Shown one piece after another: positions 1 to 6,547 of a DNA stretch of 14,182 bases; the first letter of the stretch is position 1; every line of letters starts with the position of its first letter. Below the pieces are notes generated by a model. That model ran no database searches. It saw nothing but the letters and a program-made list of their open reading frames with translations, and had not been told where the DNA came from. Source of the stretch: Clostridia bacterium (GTDB lineage: Bacteria; Bacillota; Clostridia; Oscillospirales; SIG627); assembly GCA_017453605.1 (NCBI GenBank), contig JAFTEP010000236.1:1-14182 (forward strand). The letters are read 5' to 3'. The translations under genes and the position numbers were made by a program.

Positions 1-3
1 TGC

Positions 4-2031
4 ATGATGGAAAAAAGCCCCGTGATGATCTGGATGCAGATGCTCGGTTTTGAAAGAAACGATCCGGACAGAGGCGCAAAAAGATACCTCGAGAGGATCG
101 GGTTCGTGCCGGAGGGGATAGTCGCCCTGCTCTATCACCCGGATTTCGTTCATCTTCACAAGGGAATGGAAAAGGAACGCCGGCTATTCGACGACAACGC
201 CGCGTACTACGGGATCCCGCGCAATACAGAGCGCGCAAGACAGCCGTGGACCAATCACGATCTGAGGACTCTGTGCGCCGAGCTCAAAAAAAAGGGCGTT
301 GGATTCTACGCCGGGCTGATGGCTCCGACGAACGACAGCAAATTCCACAGAGAATGGATAGAAGATCACGGCGAATTAAGATACGTCGGAATGAGGACGC
401 ATCACAGCATAAACGTGCTGAAAAGGTTCAAGGACGGAAGCTATTACGAAGACTTCTTCGCCAAGAAGCTCAAAGAGACTTTGGTGGATTACGGGATGGA
501 GGGAGTCCATTTTTCCGATATGTTCTGCCCCTCTTCCGGAACGAGGGCATACGGCGATTTTTCGACCGATATGGTCGGACAGTTTTTAGAAGATACCGGG
601 ATAAAGGCGCCCGAGGAGGTCGAAGCCTCTCTCGGAGACGACTCGGCGGAAGCGATAAAGCGGAGGCAGAAATGGCTTTGGAGCCTGCCGACGCGATACA
701 GGTGGCTCGATTTCTGCGCACGTCGCTGGGAGAGATTTTTCAAAAAGGTCTGCGGAGAGCTTCATTCTGTCGGAAAGAAAGTGATGATCCTCGGTCAGTT
801 CTGCAGCGATCCGTTCGAGACGCTCTACTGCATCGGGCTCGATATGAGGACCGCGCTTCGCGCCGGAGTCGACGCCTTCACGCCGAATACCCTGCCGACC
901 GGAGTTCTGATGGAATCGGATATGACCGTATCCCGGTTCTGGAGATATATGACGCTCATCCCGCTGACCGCCGCGTTCCTGCCGGGCGCAAAGCTCTACA
1001 CGATGATCGGAGTACAGGATGCGAGCGAGGAATGGAACGTCCTCAAGCACGCGCCGGTGCGTTTTGAACGGGATCTTCTGACGGAGCAGTCATTCAGGAT
1101 CGAAAAAAATTCGGGCTCCGAAAGAGCTGCGAAAGGATATATGATCTGTCTCGGCGACGGGATCGCCGCCGAGGACTGGTCGAACGTGAGAAGGCTTTTC
1201 GGGACCGCCTTACCGACGGACGCCGCGACTACCCTCTCCCCCGCCGTCTTCTGGTCGGACGCCGCCTTTGAAAGGATGCTCCCGTCTGACTGCACAAGCC
1301 TGCGCTGGACTGTCCACAAGACGGTCTACGAGCTTGCGCGCCGAGGAGCGCCTGTCGGAGCCGCCGTAAGGGCCGAAGATCTGAAAGGCTGTTCCTGCGC
1401 CGTTCTCGCGCCGTGCTTCGATCTTCTCGATCCCGAGGAGCAGAGTGCGCTTGCGGAATATCCGCATCCGGTGCTTTGCACCGCTCCCGAGGACTTCGAC
1501 CCCGCGTCGGCGGGATTCGCGGCGGACTTTGTTTTCAAAGACAGACACTCGCCCGCACCGCAGATCGCATTCGGCAAGGGCTTTTTACTGCCGGAAAATC
1601 TTGAAGAGATCCTATCCCTTGACGGCGGGGAACCCGACGTAACGCCTGAAAGCTCCGTCGAATCGCAGAACGTGCTTACCGAAACTCTGAATTTCAGGAA
1701 GGTCAGCGAGGGATTCATCAGAGCGGCGGCTCTTGCTCGGAGGAGCGCTTCAAACGGGATCTTCAAAACGGACTGTCCGTACACTGCGTACAAACTCACA
1801 GACGGGAAGATATGGCTGTATCTTTTCAATCCGGACGAAGTCCACTACAGGACCTTCGCGATCGAAGCTTCAAAAGAAGTTTCAAGCGCAGAGGTGAAGA
1901 GCTCGTTCCCCTGTCTGCCGACGAAATTTGAAAAAAACGGAGTTTTTTCGTTCGACGGCGCTCCGTCGACAAAATTCAGGATCAAGCTCGCGCCGGACGG
2001 AGTGAGCATCGTCGACGTGACTTTCTGTTGA
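4..2031 (+). CDS. Glycosidase-like TIM-barrel protein, family not recognised
   Basis: I do not recognise a named family. The N-terminal ~340 residues look like a (beta/alpha) barrel: alternating strands and helices with motifs such as GVGFYAGLMAPTND (about 98-111), GVHFSDMFCPSSG (about 167-179, with Asp172 at a strand end, a position typical of barrel catalytic acids) and VMILGQFCSDPF (about 260-271). Residues about 400-530 resemble the Rossmann-like trimerisation domain of GH42-type beta-galactosidases (CSCAVLAPCFDLLDPEEQSAL). The last ~110 residues are beta-rich, as in accessory glycosidase domains. No signal peptide or membrane segment is visible, so it is probably cytoplasmic. Two ATGs (4 and 7) occur, but the reading frame is open to the window edge, so the true start may lie further left and the RBS cannot be judged. 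Assignment as a carbohydrate-active enzyme is inference from architecture. Confidence 0.6.
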   Translation: MMEKSPVMIWMQMLGFERNDPDRGAKRYLERIGFVPEGIVALLYHPDFVHLHKGMEKERRLFDDNAAYYGIPRNTERARQPWTNHDLRTLCAELKKKGVGFYAGLMAPTNDSKFHREWIEDHGELRYVGMRTHHSINVLKRFKDGSYYEDFFAKKLKETLVDYGMEGVHFSDMFCPSSGTRAYGDFSTDMVGQFLEDTGIKAPEEVEASLGDDSAEAIKRRQKWLWSLPTRYRWLDFCARRWERFFKKVCGELHSVGKKVMILGQFCSDPFETLYCIGLDMRTALRAGVDAFTPNTLPTGVLMESDMTVSRFWRYMTLIPLTAAFLPGAKLYTMIGVQDASEEWNVLKHAPVRFERDLLTEQSFRIEKNSGSERAAKGYMICLGDGIAAEDWSNVRRLFGTALPTDAATTLSPAVFWSDAAFERMLPSDCTSLRWTVHKTVYELARRGAPVGAAVRAEDLKGCSCAVLAPCFDLLDPEEQSALAEYPHPVLCTAPEDFDPASAGFAADFVFKDRHSPAPQIAFGKGFLLPENLEEILSLDGGEPDVTPESSVESQNVLTETLNFRKVSEGFIRAAALARRSASNGIFKTDCPYTAYKLTDGKIWLYLFNPDEVHYRTFAIEASKEVSSAEVKSSFPCLPTKFEKNGVFSFDGAPSTKFRIKLAPDGVSIVDVTFC

Positions 2032-2043
2032 GAGCATAAAAAG

Positions 2044-2090
2044 TCTTCCTTTCGTCAATACTGTTATCATAACAAAAAACGAAAGGAAGA
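2044..2090 (+). promoter_or_regulatory. 12-bp inverted repeat covering the RBS of the 2096 gene
   Basis: TCTTCCTTTCGT (2044-2055) is perfectly complementary to ACGAAAGGAAGA (2079-2090), with a 23-nt spacer. The right arm contains the AGGA Shine-Dalgarno of the gene starting at 2096. In a transcript reading in from the left, the two arms would fold and hide the RBS. The spacer itself contains a TG-extended -10 match (TGTTATCAT, 2062-2070). A transcript from there would start near 2077 and lack the left arm, leaving the RBS free, and the repeat could then act as a DNA operator instead. There is no T-run after the right arm, so it is not a plus-strand terminator. Function is inferred; the repeat is seen directly. 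Confidence 0.55.
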
Positions 2091-2095
2091 AAGAA

Positions 2096-2530
2096 ATGAT
2101 CGAACAGGACACGGTGAAACTTCTGAGGGAATGCGACGCCGGAGTGAAGATGGGAGTCGATTCTATTGACGAGGTCAAGGACAGAGTGAGAGCGTCCGGG
2201 CTGAAAAAGCTGCTGACCGACTGCAGGGCGGAACACGTCGCGCTCGGTGATCAGATAAGGCAGAAGCTCGACTCGTTCAGAGACGAGGGAAAGGATCCGA
2301 ACCCCGTCGCAAAAAGTATGTCGTGGATAAAGACAAACGCCATGATGGCGATGAACCAGAGCGACAAGACCATCGCCGATCTTATGACCGACGGCTGCAA
2401 CATGGGCGTCAAGTCTCTCAACAGATACCTGAACCAGTACAAGGCGGCGGACGAGAACTCGAAGGATATAACAAAAAGGCTGATAAATCTCGAACAGAAG
2501 CTCGCCGACGATATGAGAGGATTTCTCTGA
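2096..2530 (+). CDS. Small helical protein, DUF2383-like four-helix bundle
   Basis: A 144-residue protein that reads as amphipathic helices with short turns (helices near 1-30, 34-62, 72-98 and 102-142), rich in Asp/Glu/Lys, with no signal peptide or membrane segment. The pattern, including AEHVALGDQI (45-54) in the second helix, resembles the ferritin-like DUF2383/PA2169 four-helix-bundle group, whose function is unknown. The start is ATG 2096 with an AGGAAG Shine-Dalgarno 6 nt upstream, embedded in an inverted repeat. The gene has its own likely promoter and its own terminator, so it is probably monocistronic, although read-through from the upstream barrel-protein gene (64-nt gap) is possible. 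Family placement is by recall of sequence character, not by a search; a generic stress or storage role would be speculation. Confidence 0.75.
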   Translation: MIEQDTVKLLRECDAGVKMGVDSIDEVKDRVRASGLKKLLTDCRAEHVALGDQIRQKLDSFRDEGKDPNPVAKSMSWIKTNAMMAMNQSDKTIADLMTDGCNMGVKSLNRYLNQYKAADENSKDITKRLINLEQKLADDMRGFL

Positions 2531-2540
2531 GCCGAATTTA

Positions 2541-2580
2541 AGACGCCGGGGAAGCGAAAACGCTTCCCCGGCGGTCTTTT
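2541..2580 (+). terminator. Rho-independent terminator after the 2096 gene
   Basis: A 12-bp GC-rich stem GCCGGGGAAGCG (2545-2556) / CGCTTCCCCGGC (2561-2572) closes an AAAA loop, and the C2544-G2573 pair extends it. It is followed by GTCTTTTTAAGGCTTTT. It begins 10 nt past the stop codon of the upstream gene. The opposite strand has only a weak U-tract after the stem, so it ends the convergent minus-strand gene (stop at 2589) less convincingly. Confidence 0.9.
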
Positions 2581-2588
2581 TAAGGCTT

Positions 2589-4328
2589 TTAAACAAGTAT
2601 GAATCCGAACGGAGGAACGCTCCTGCCCTCGAAAACTTTTTCTTCGTCCGAGAAGTTTCCGACCATCCTCACGCCGTCGCGGTAAGAGGCGACGTGAACG
2701 CCGTTGTCGAGGATGTCGTAGGCGTCCATGAAAACGAGCTGTCTGTCGGCAAAAGACGCGTATTCGCGCGCGGCGAGCGCGACATTGTCGGCGGCTTCGG
2801 CGAGATCGGCGTCGGTATCGCAGACGAGATCCCTGTCGCCCATCCAGTTGGTGTGACCGGTGCGGAAGCGGGAATAGAGATACATCGCCGGTCTTCCGCC
2901 CCTCATAAAGAACGTGAGCCTGTCGCTCGGGGACTTGATCGTGTAGTTTACCGTGGGGCTCGTCGGATTGTAGAGGATCACGCCGTGAATGATGATCTCA
3001 TAGAACGGGATGAGTCTGTCAGAAGTCGGAACGGAGACGGTTTTGAAGCCCGAACCGAAGGTGACGTAGAGCCCGAAATCGAGATCCCTGAGCGAAAAAT
3101 CCATGCAGCCCTCGCTCGAGAAGCCGCCGAAAAGCCGTTTGGCGTAGCTCATGAGCCTCCTTGCGCACTCCACTCCCTCGGACGTCGTACAGGGATGGTC
3201 GGGAGAATAACACCTGTCCGGCTCGACGATGGAGACGACGTCGACGAAGTGCAGTCCGTCCGGCGAGAAAGCTGCGACGGCCGGAAGATCGCGGAAGGCG
3301 TTCTTCAACTGCTTTTTCATACAAACTCTGTATGCCAGACCGCCGCTGTAGTGACCGATCTGAATGGGTCTACCGTCAGTTCCGATCGCGGCGTCGTCCC
3401 ATGTGAAGCAGTCGGCGATCTCCGTCATATCAATACTGTTTGTATGGAGCGAGACGCGGTAGCCGAGCTTTTTCAGGTGGTCGAAGGTCTTTGTCAGCTC
3501 CTCTTCGCCGCCGAAGCGCGGATCGACCGGCAGAAGCTGAGGAAAGCGGCCGTCGTGTCCCGAGGCGTTCCAGCCGACGAGCTGGATCTCCGCGGCCTCC
3601 ACTCCCCTCTCTCTGAGGGCGTCGGCAAACTCCCTCACGCGCTTGAAATCGCAGGCGACCTTCATATCCGGCTCGTTGAGATCGTTCTGATGGAGCACCG
3701 GCGAGGGGCTTTGTTTCCAGCCCATCCTGACGCGGATGAGCGGAGCCCGGCGCGCGTAGTCGACGCAGTCCCTGCGGCATTTTTCTTTCAGCGAGACGTA
3801 TTCGCCTCTGGAGAGCATCAGCTCTCTGTAATACACCGCCATCTGAGAGTAGGTCGCCGAGCGATCGAAAGGGATCGCTTCGACGCGCAGGTCGTCGTAA
3901 ACGGTCTCTTTTTCGCCGAGAACAAGGCGGGCAAAGCAGGAGTAGCGGCCGTCATTAACTTCGGTCACGAATTTCAGACGATAATTTCTTTCAAAGATCA
4001 GGATCCCGCAGAACGAGGGAGCGCTGATGAACAGAGCGTAGAGCAGAGGACTTGAAACGGTGTAAGAGCAGTCGGGTTTTTCGTTGAACAAAACGAGCTG
4101 ATCGCCCTCGATATCGACGCTTCGCGGCACGACGTAAAAGCCCGGATCGCCTATCCTTGCCGAAGAGAGCGACGGGAGGATCGAAAGAGTCGACGCAAAA
4201 CGGAACGCTTCTTTTCTCAGCGTGAGAAAGAATCCGCCGTTTACCGGGGAACATTCGAACGTGAGCTTTACGCCGTTTTCGTCGAGAGCGTAAAAGTCGG
4301 TTTTTAAGATTTCCGGGCAGTTTGCCAT
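2589..4328 (-). CDS. Glycosidase-like barrel protein resembling DUF5696
   Basis: A 579-residue protein with a beta-rich N-terminal domain (about 1-165), a TIM-barrel-like centre (about 195-500) and a short beta-rich C-terminus. Barrel strand motifs include QLVGWNASGHDGRFP (about 249-263), YRVSLHTNSIDM (about 290-301), DGLHFVDVVSIVEPD (about 357-371, Asp363 a candidate acid) and GGFSSEGCMDF (about 401-411, Glu406/Asp410). The GWN..GHDGRFP motif and layout recall DUF5696 proteins, a group with a glycosidase-like fold distantly similar to GH101; substrate unknown. No signal peptide is seen. I chose ATG 4328, which has GAAAGGACGG about 9-12 nt upstream, over the in-frame TTG at 4349, which has no Shine-Dalgarno. 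It is transcribed divergently from the his operon and convergently with the small helical-protein gene. Family and catalytic residues are inference. Confidence 0.75.
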   Translation of the reverse strand: MANCPEILKTDFYALDENGVKLTFECSPVNGGFFLTLRKEAFRFASTLSILPSLSSARIGDPGFYVVPRSVDIEGDQLVLFNEKPDCSYTVSSPLLYALFISAPSFCGILIFERNYRLKFVTEVNDGRYSCFARLVLGEKETVYDDLRVEAIPFDRSATYSQMAVYYRELMLSRGEYVSLKEKCRRDCVDYARRAPLIRVRMGWKQSPSPVLHQNDLNEPDMKVACDFKRVREFADALRERGVEAAEIQLVGWNASGHDGRFPQLLPVDPRFGGEEELTKTFDHLKKLGYRVSLHTNSIDMTEIADCFTWDDAAIGTDGRPIQIGHYSGGLAYRVCMKKQLKNAFRDLPAVAAFSPDGLHFVDVVSIVEPDRCYSPDHPCTTSEGVECARRLMSYAKRLFGGFSSEGCMDFSLRDLDFGLYVTFGSGFKTVSVPTSDRLIPFYEIIIHGVILYNPTSPTVNYTIKSPSDRLTFFMRGGRPAMYLYSRFRTGHTNWMGDRDLVCDTDADLAEAADNVALAAREYASFADRQLVFMDAYDILDNGVHVASYRDGVRMVGNFSDEEKVFEGRSVPPFGFILV

Positions 4329-4367
4329 AGGTGAAAACCGTCCTTTCAAAAAGCCTTTTTATTCCGT

Positions 4368-4388
4368 TCGGCTTGAAATATGAGCCGA
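4368..4388 (-). promoter_or_regulatory. Inverted repeat at the predicted start of the glycosidase-like transcript
   Basis: TCGGCT (4368-4373) and AGCCGA (4383-4388) form a 6-bp inverted repeat around a 9-nt spacer. It lies just downstream of the predicted minus-strand -10 box and therefore about +1 to +21 of the transcript. That position suits a repressor operator or a 5' stabilising hairpin. Only the repeat is seen, and six base pairs could occur by chance. Confidence 0.3.
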
Positions 4389-4395
4389 CGTCTCT

Positions 4396-4424
4396 ATTAT
4401 AAACCACAAAAGCGCCGGAATCAA
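4396..4424 (-). promoter_or_regulatory. Promoter for the glycosidase-like gene
   Basis: Read on the minus strand, TTGATT (4424-4419) is followed after exactly 17 nt by a perfect TATAAT (4401-4396). The predicted transcription start is near 4389, giving a leader of about 60 nt before ATG 4328. A-tracts directly behind the -35 box could act as an UP element. Confidence 0.75.
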
Positions 4425-4425
4425 T

Positions 4426-4453
4426 AAAAAAACCGCAAAAAAGTTCAAAAAAA
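4426..4453. promoter_or_regulatory. Three helically phased A-tracts between divergent promoters
   Basis: Runs of 7, 6 and 7 adenines occupy 4426-4432, 4437-4442 and 4447-4453. Their centres are 10.5 bp apart, the helical repeat of B-DNA, which is the classic arrangement for intrinsically bent DNA. The block sits immediately behind the -35 boxes of both divergent promoters (4458 on plus, 4424 on minus), the position of an UP element. The bend and its use by both promoters are inferred. Confidence 0.55.
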
Positions 4454-4457
4454 GGGA

Positions 4458-4486
4458 TTGACTTTACCACGCTAAAGTGGTAAAAT
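4458..4486 (+). promoter_or_regulatory. his operon promoter
   Basis: TTGACT (4458-4463) and TAAAAT (4481-4486) are separated by exactly 17 nt, a strong sigma-A match. The transcription start should be near 4493, giving a leader of only about 47 nt before hisR. That is too short for a T-box or an attenuator, and no His-rich leader peptide is present. Confidence 0.88.
4463..4484 (+). promoter_or_regulatory. Palindromic operator, probable HisR (TrpR-like) site
   Basis: TTTACCAC (4463-4470) and GTGGTAAA (4477-4484) form an 8-bp perfect palindrome around GCTAAA. It fills the spacer between -35 and -10 and overlaps both, so a bound protein would block RNA polymerase. The first gene of the operon encodes a TrpR-type repressor, the natural candidate to bind here. 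From memory, comparative studies place TrpR-family HisR regulators over histidine genes in Clostridia. The assignment of this protein to this site is inference. Confidence 0.72.
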
Positions 4487-4539
4487 ATCCGCATATCAGC
4501 CGCGTCCCTCAGCGGGCGGTCATTAATCGGGAGAGAAAA

Positions 4540-4836
4540 ATGGACCATCTGAACACAAAATCCATCGAAAGGCTTTTCAAGGTCATTCTCAGGCTTGAAA
4601 GCCTCGAGGAATGCAAAAACTTCTTCGAGGACGTCTGCACGATAAAAGAAGTGATAGATATGGCGCAGAGACTGGACGTCGCAGTCCTTCTCGAAAACAA
4701 ACTGAGCTATCAGGACATAAGCGAGCAGACGAAGGTCTCGTCCGCGACGATAAGCCGCGTGAACCGCTGTCTCAACTACGGCAACGGCGGATACAGAACG
4801 GCGATAGAAAAAATGCCCCGGGAGGAAAGAGATTGA
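4540..4836 (+). CDS. hisR: TrpR-like regulator of histidine genes (YerC/YecD family)
   Basis: A 98-residue all-helical protein of the YerC/YecD branch of the TrpR superfamily. The C-terminal half holds a helix-turn-helix (LSYQDISEQTKVSSATISRV, 55-74) followed by the conserved NRCLNYGNGGY. The N-terminal helices (about 5-50) would form the dimer core as in TrpR. It probably represses its own operon through the palindrome at 4463-4484, with histidine as likely co-repressor; this is inferred from family and position. The start is ATG 4540 with GGGAG 6-7 nt upstream. An in-frame GTG at 4477 lies inside the operator and upstream of the transcription start, so it cannot be used. The stop codon overlaps the TTG start of hisZ, giving translational coupling. 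The symbol follows the proposed clostridial name; yerC is the Bacillus equivalent. Confidence 0.88.
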   Translation: MDHLNTKSIERLFKVILRLESLEECKNFFEDVCTIKEVIDMAQRLDVAVLLENKLSYQDISEQTKVSSATISRVNRCLNYGNGGYRTAIEKMPREERD

Positions 4837-5915
4837 AAACTTTGCTTGACAGAGAGAGAGCGGTCGCCGCTCTCGGGGAGCTCTACGAGAGCTTCGGATA
4901 CACCAGATTCAGAATATCGAAATTCGAGGAATACGATCTTTACGTCCGGAACAAGGATTTCCTCGTTTCCGACAGCGTGATCACCTTCACGGACACCGAC
5001 GGCAGGCTTCTCGCGCTGAAGCCCGACGTGACGCTTTCCATAATAAAGAACACTCCGTCCGACGGAGTGCACAAGCTCTTCTACAACGAGAACGTCTACA
5101 GGGTCACAAAGAGCACGCGCTCGTTCGGAGAGATCGCGCAGACGGGACTCGAATGTATCGGAGAAGTTGACGGATACTGTCTGTACGAAGTCCTGCTGCT
5201 CGCCTGCCGGAGTTTGAAAAAGATCGCTCCGGCGTTCGTTCTCGACGTCGCGCATTTAGGGATCGTTTCCGACGTTCTCGATTCGCTCGGCGCGTCCGCT
5301 CCGCTGAGAGAAAAGCTCACGAAATGCCTCGGAGGGAAAAACGCTCACGAGATCGTCACGCTCTGCCGCGAGAACGGGATAAAAGAAGAAAAAGCAGATC
5401 TTCTCCGCCGTCTGTGCGGATGTCCTCAGACACCGTACGAAGCCCTGAAAGAACTCGCCTCTTTCCCCGAGGGAAGCTTTGACAGAGCGCATCTTGAAGT
5501 TCTGAAAACGCTCTGCGGCGCTTTAAAAAAGAGCGGATTCGAAAAGAACGTGCACATAGATTTTTCCGTCATAAACGATATGAACTATTACAACGGGATA
5601 GTCTTCAAAGGCTTTGTTGAAAACATTCCCGCGGGGATCCTGTCGGGCGGTCAGTACGACAAGCTCGTCAAAAGGATGGGAAAGAACGCTTCGGCCGTGG
5701 GTTTCGCGGTGTATCTGGATATGCTCGAAAACCGCGCAGAGGAAAGCGGATACGACGCGGTGCTGATATATAAGAACTCCGACGATCCCGGTCTTGTCAG
5801 CGCGAAGGCCGACGAACTGAGAAAACAAAAAAAGAGAGTTCTCGTGTCAAAAAGCGCGCCGGAAGGCGAAAAATGCGCCGAGACCGTCACGCTCGACGCC
5901 GGTAAGGAGGACTGA
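4833..5915 (+). CDS. hisZ: ATP phosphoribosyltransferase regulatory subunit HisZ
   Basis: A 360-residue HisRS-like protein without synthetase activity, needed by short-form HisG to make the active, histidine-inhibited hetero-octamer for the first step of histidine synthesis. The class II synthetase core is visible: FRISKFEEYDLY near the N-terminus, a motif 2-like segment (YRVTKSTRSFGEIAQTG), and a motif 3-like region (GILSGGQYDKL...ASAVGFAVYLDML). A short remnant of an anticodon-binding-like domain (YDAVLIYKNSDD...KKRVLVSK) follows. The start is TTG 4833: the frame has no suitable ATG, the family N-terminus begins here, and GGAGG (4821-4825) sits 7 nt upstream. The TTG overlaps the hisR stop by 3 nt. 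The protein is slightly shorter than many HisZ. The hisG start follows 2 nt after the stop. Confidence 0.93.
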   Translation: MKTLLDRERAVAALGELYESFGYTRFRISKFEEYDLYVRNKDFLVSDSVITFTDTDGRLLALKPDVTLSIIKNTPSDGVHKLFYNENVYRVTKSTRSFGEIAQTGLECIGEVDGYCLYEVLLLACRSLKKIAPAFVLDVAHLGIVSDVLDSLGASAPLREKLTKCLGGKNAHEIVTLCRENGIKEEKADLLRRLCGCPQTPYEALKELASFPEGSFDRAHLEVLKTLCGALKKSGFEKNVHIDFSVINDMNYYNGIVFKGFVENIPAGILSGGQYDKLVKRMGKNASAVGFAVYLDMLENRAEESGYDAVLIYKNSDDPGLVSAKADELRKQKKRVLVSKSAPEGEKCAETVTLDAGKED

Positions 5916-5917
5916 AA

Positions 5918-6547
5918 ATGCTGAATATAGCGCTCCCCAAGGGAAGGCTCGGAGAAACGGTCTACGCCCTGTTCGAGAAGGCGGGCTTCGAGTGCCCTTC
6001 GATAAAAGAAAACAACAGAAAACTGATCTTCGAAAACAACAAAAAAGATCTCAGATATTTCTGGGTCAAGCCCTCCGACGTGGCGATATACGTCGAGAGA
6101 GGCGCCGCCGACGTCGGAGTCTGCGGAAAGGACATCCTGCTCGAATACCTGCCGGACGTATACGAACTGACGGATCTGGGCGTCGGGAAGTGCCGGATGG
6201 CTGTCGCCGCGAAAAAGGACTTCGCCGACGATCCGTCGAGGACACTGAGAGCCGCGACGAAGTTTTCGAGGATCACCAAAGAATACTACGCCTCGCTCGG
6301 CAGGGACGTCGACGTGATCCACCTCAACGGCTCGATAGAGCTCGCTCCGATCCTCGGGCTGAGCGACGTCATTGTGGACATCGTCGAGACCGGGACGACG
6401 CTGAAGGAAAACGATCTGCACGTCGTGAAAGAGATCGTGCCGATCAGCGCAAGGCTGATCGCGAACAAGGCGGCGAGCAAATTCAAGAGCGGGATCATTT
6501 CAGAAATGGTCGCCGAAATAAACAAGATCACGGAGAACGAAAAATGA
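5918..6547 (+). CDS. hisG: ATP phosphoribosyltransferase catalytic subunit, short form
   Basis: Catalyses ATP + PRPP to phosphoribosyl-ATP and pyrophosphate, the committed step. At 209 residues it is the short form lacking the C-terminal regulatory domain, which explains the hisZ gene next to it. Family signatures are LNIALPKGRLGE at the N-terminus, GAADVGVCGKDIL (62-74), and the PRPP-binding segment DIVETGTTLKENDL (154-167). The start is ATG 5918 with AAGGAGGA upstream. The last bases overlap the hisD start (ATGA). Cytoplasmic. Confidence 0.97.
   Translation: MLNIALPKGRLGETVYALFEKAGFECPSIKENNRKLIFENNKKDLRYFWVKPSDVAIYVERGAADVGVCGKDILLEYLPDVYELTDLGVGKCRMAVAAKKDFADDPSRTLRAATKFSRITKEYYASLGRDVDVIHLNGSIELAPILGLSDVIVDIVETGTTLKENDLHVVKEIVPISARLIANKAASKFKSGIISEMVAEINKITENEK

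Noticed and set aside
246..1067. A 273-codon Arg-rich frame inside the left-edge gene, near an A8 run at about 285-292 that could be a frameshift site
   Set aside because: The A8 run lies in a normal Leu-Lys-Lys-Lys-Gly context and the alternative product is Arg-rich shadow sequence. The main frame continues with barrel-like motifs, so no programmed frameshift is needed.
2032..2090. The 2044-2090 inverted repeat as a terminator of the left-edge gene
   Set aside because: No T-run follows on the plus strand and the loop is 23 nt. A CTTTTT follows on the minus strand, but no minus-strand gene leads into it.
2694..4055. A 453-codon open frame on the plus strand opposite the DUF5696-like gene
   Set aside because: It reads as low-complexity, Arg/Glu/Val-rich sequence with no domain signature, begins inside the other gene and has no RBS or promoter. 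It mirrors the codon bias of the real minus-strand gene.
4329..4349. TTG at 4349 as the start of the DUF5696-like gene
   Set aside because: It has no Shine-Dalgarno upstream, while GAAAGGACGG lies between it and ATG 4328, which is the better start.
4477..4539. GTG at 4477 as an upstream start for the TrpR-like regulator
   Set aside because: It lies in the operator and overlaps the -10 box, upstream of the predicted transcription start, and the family N-terminus begins at 4540 with a good RBS.
4487..4539. Possible T-box, riboswitch or His leader-peptide attenuator before hisR
   Set aside because: The leader is only about 47 nt, with just a weak CCGC/GCGG pairing, no T-box sequence, no His codon run and no terminator.
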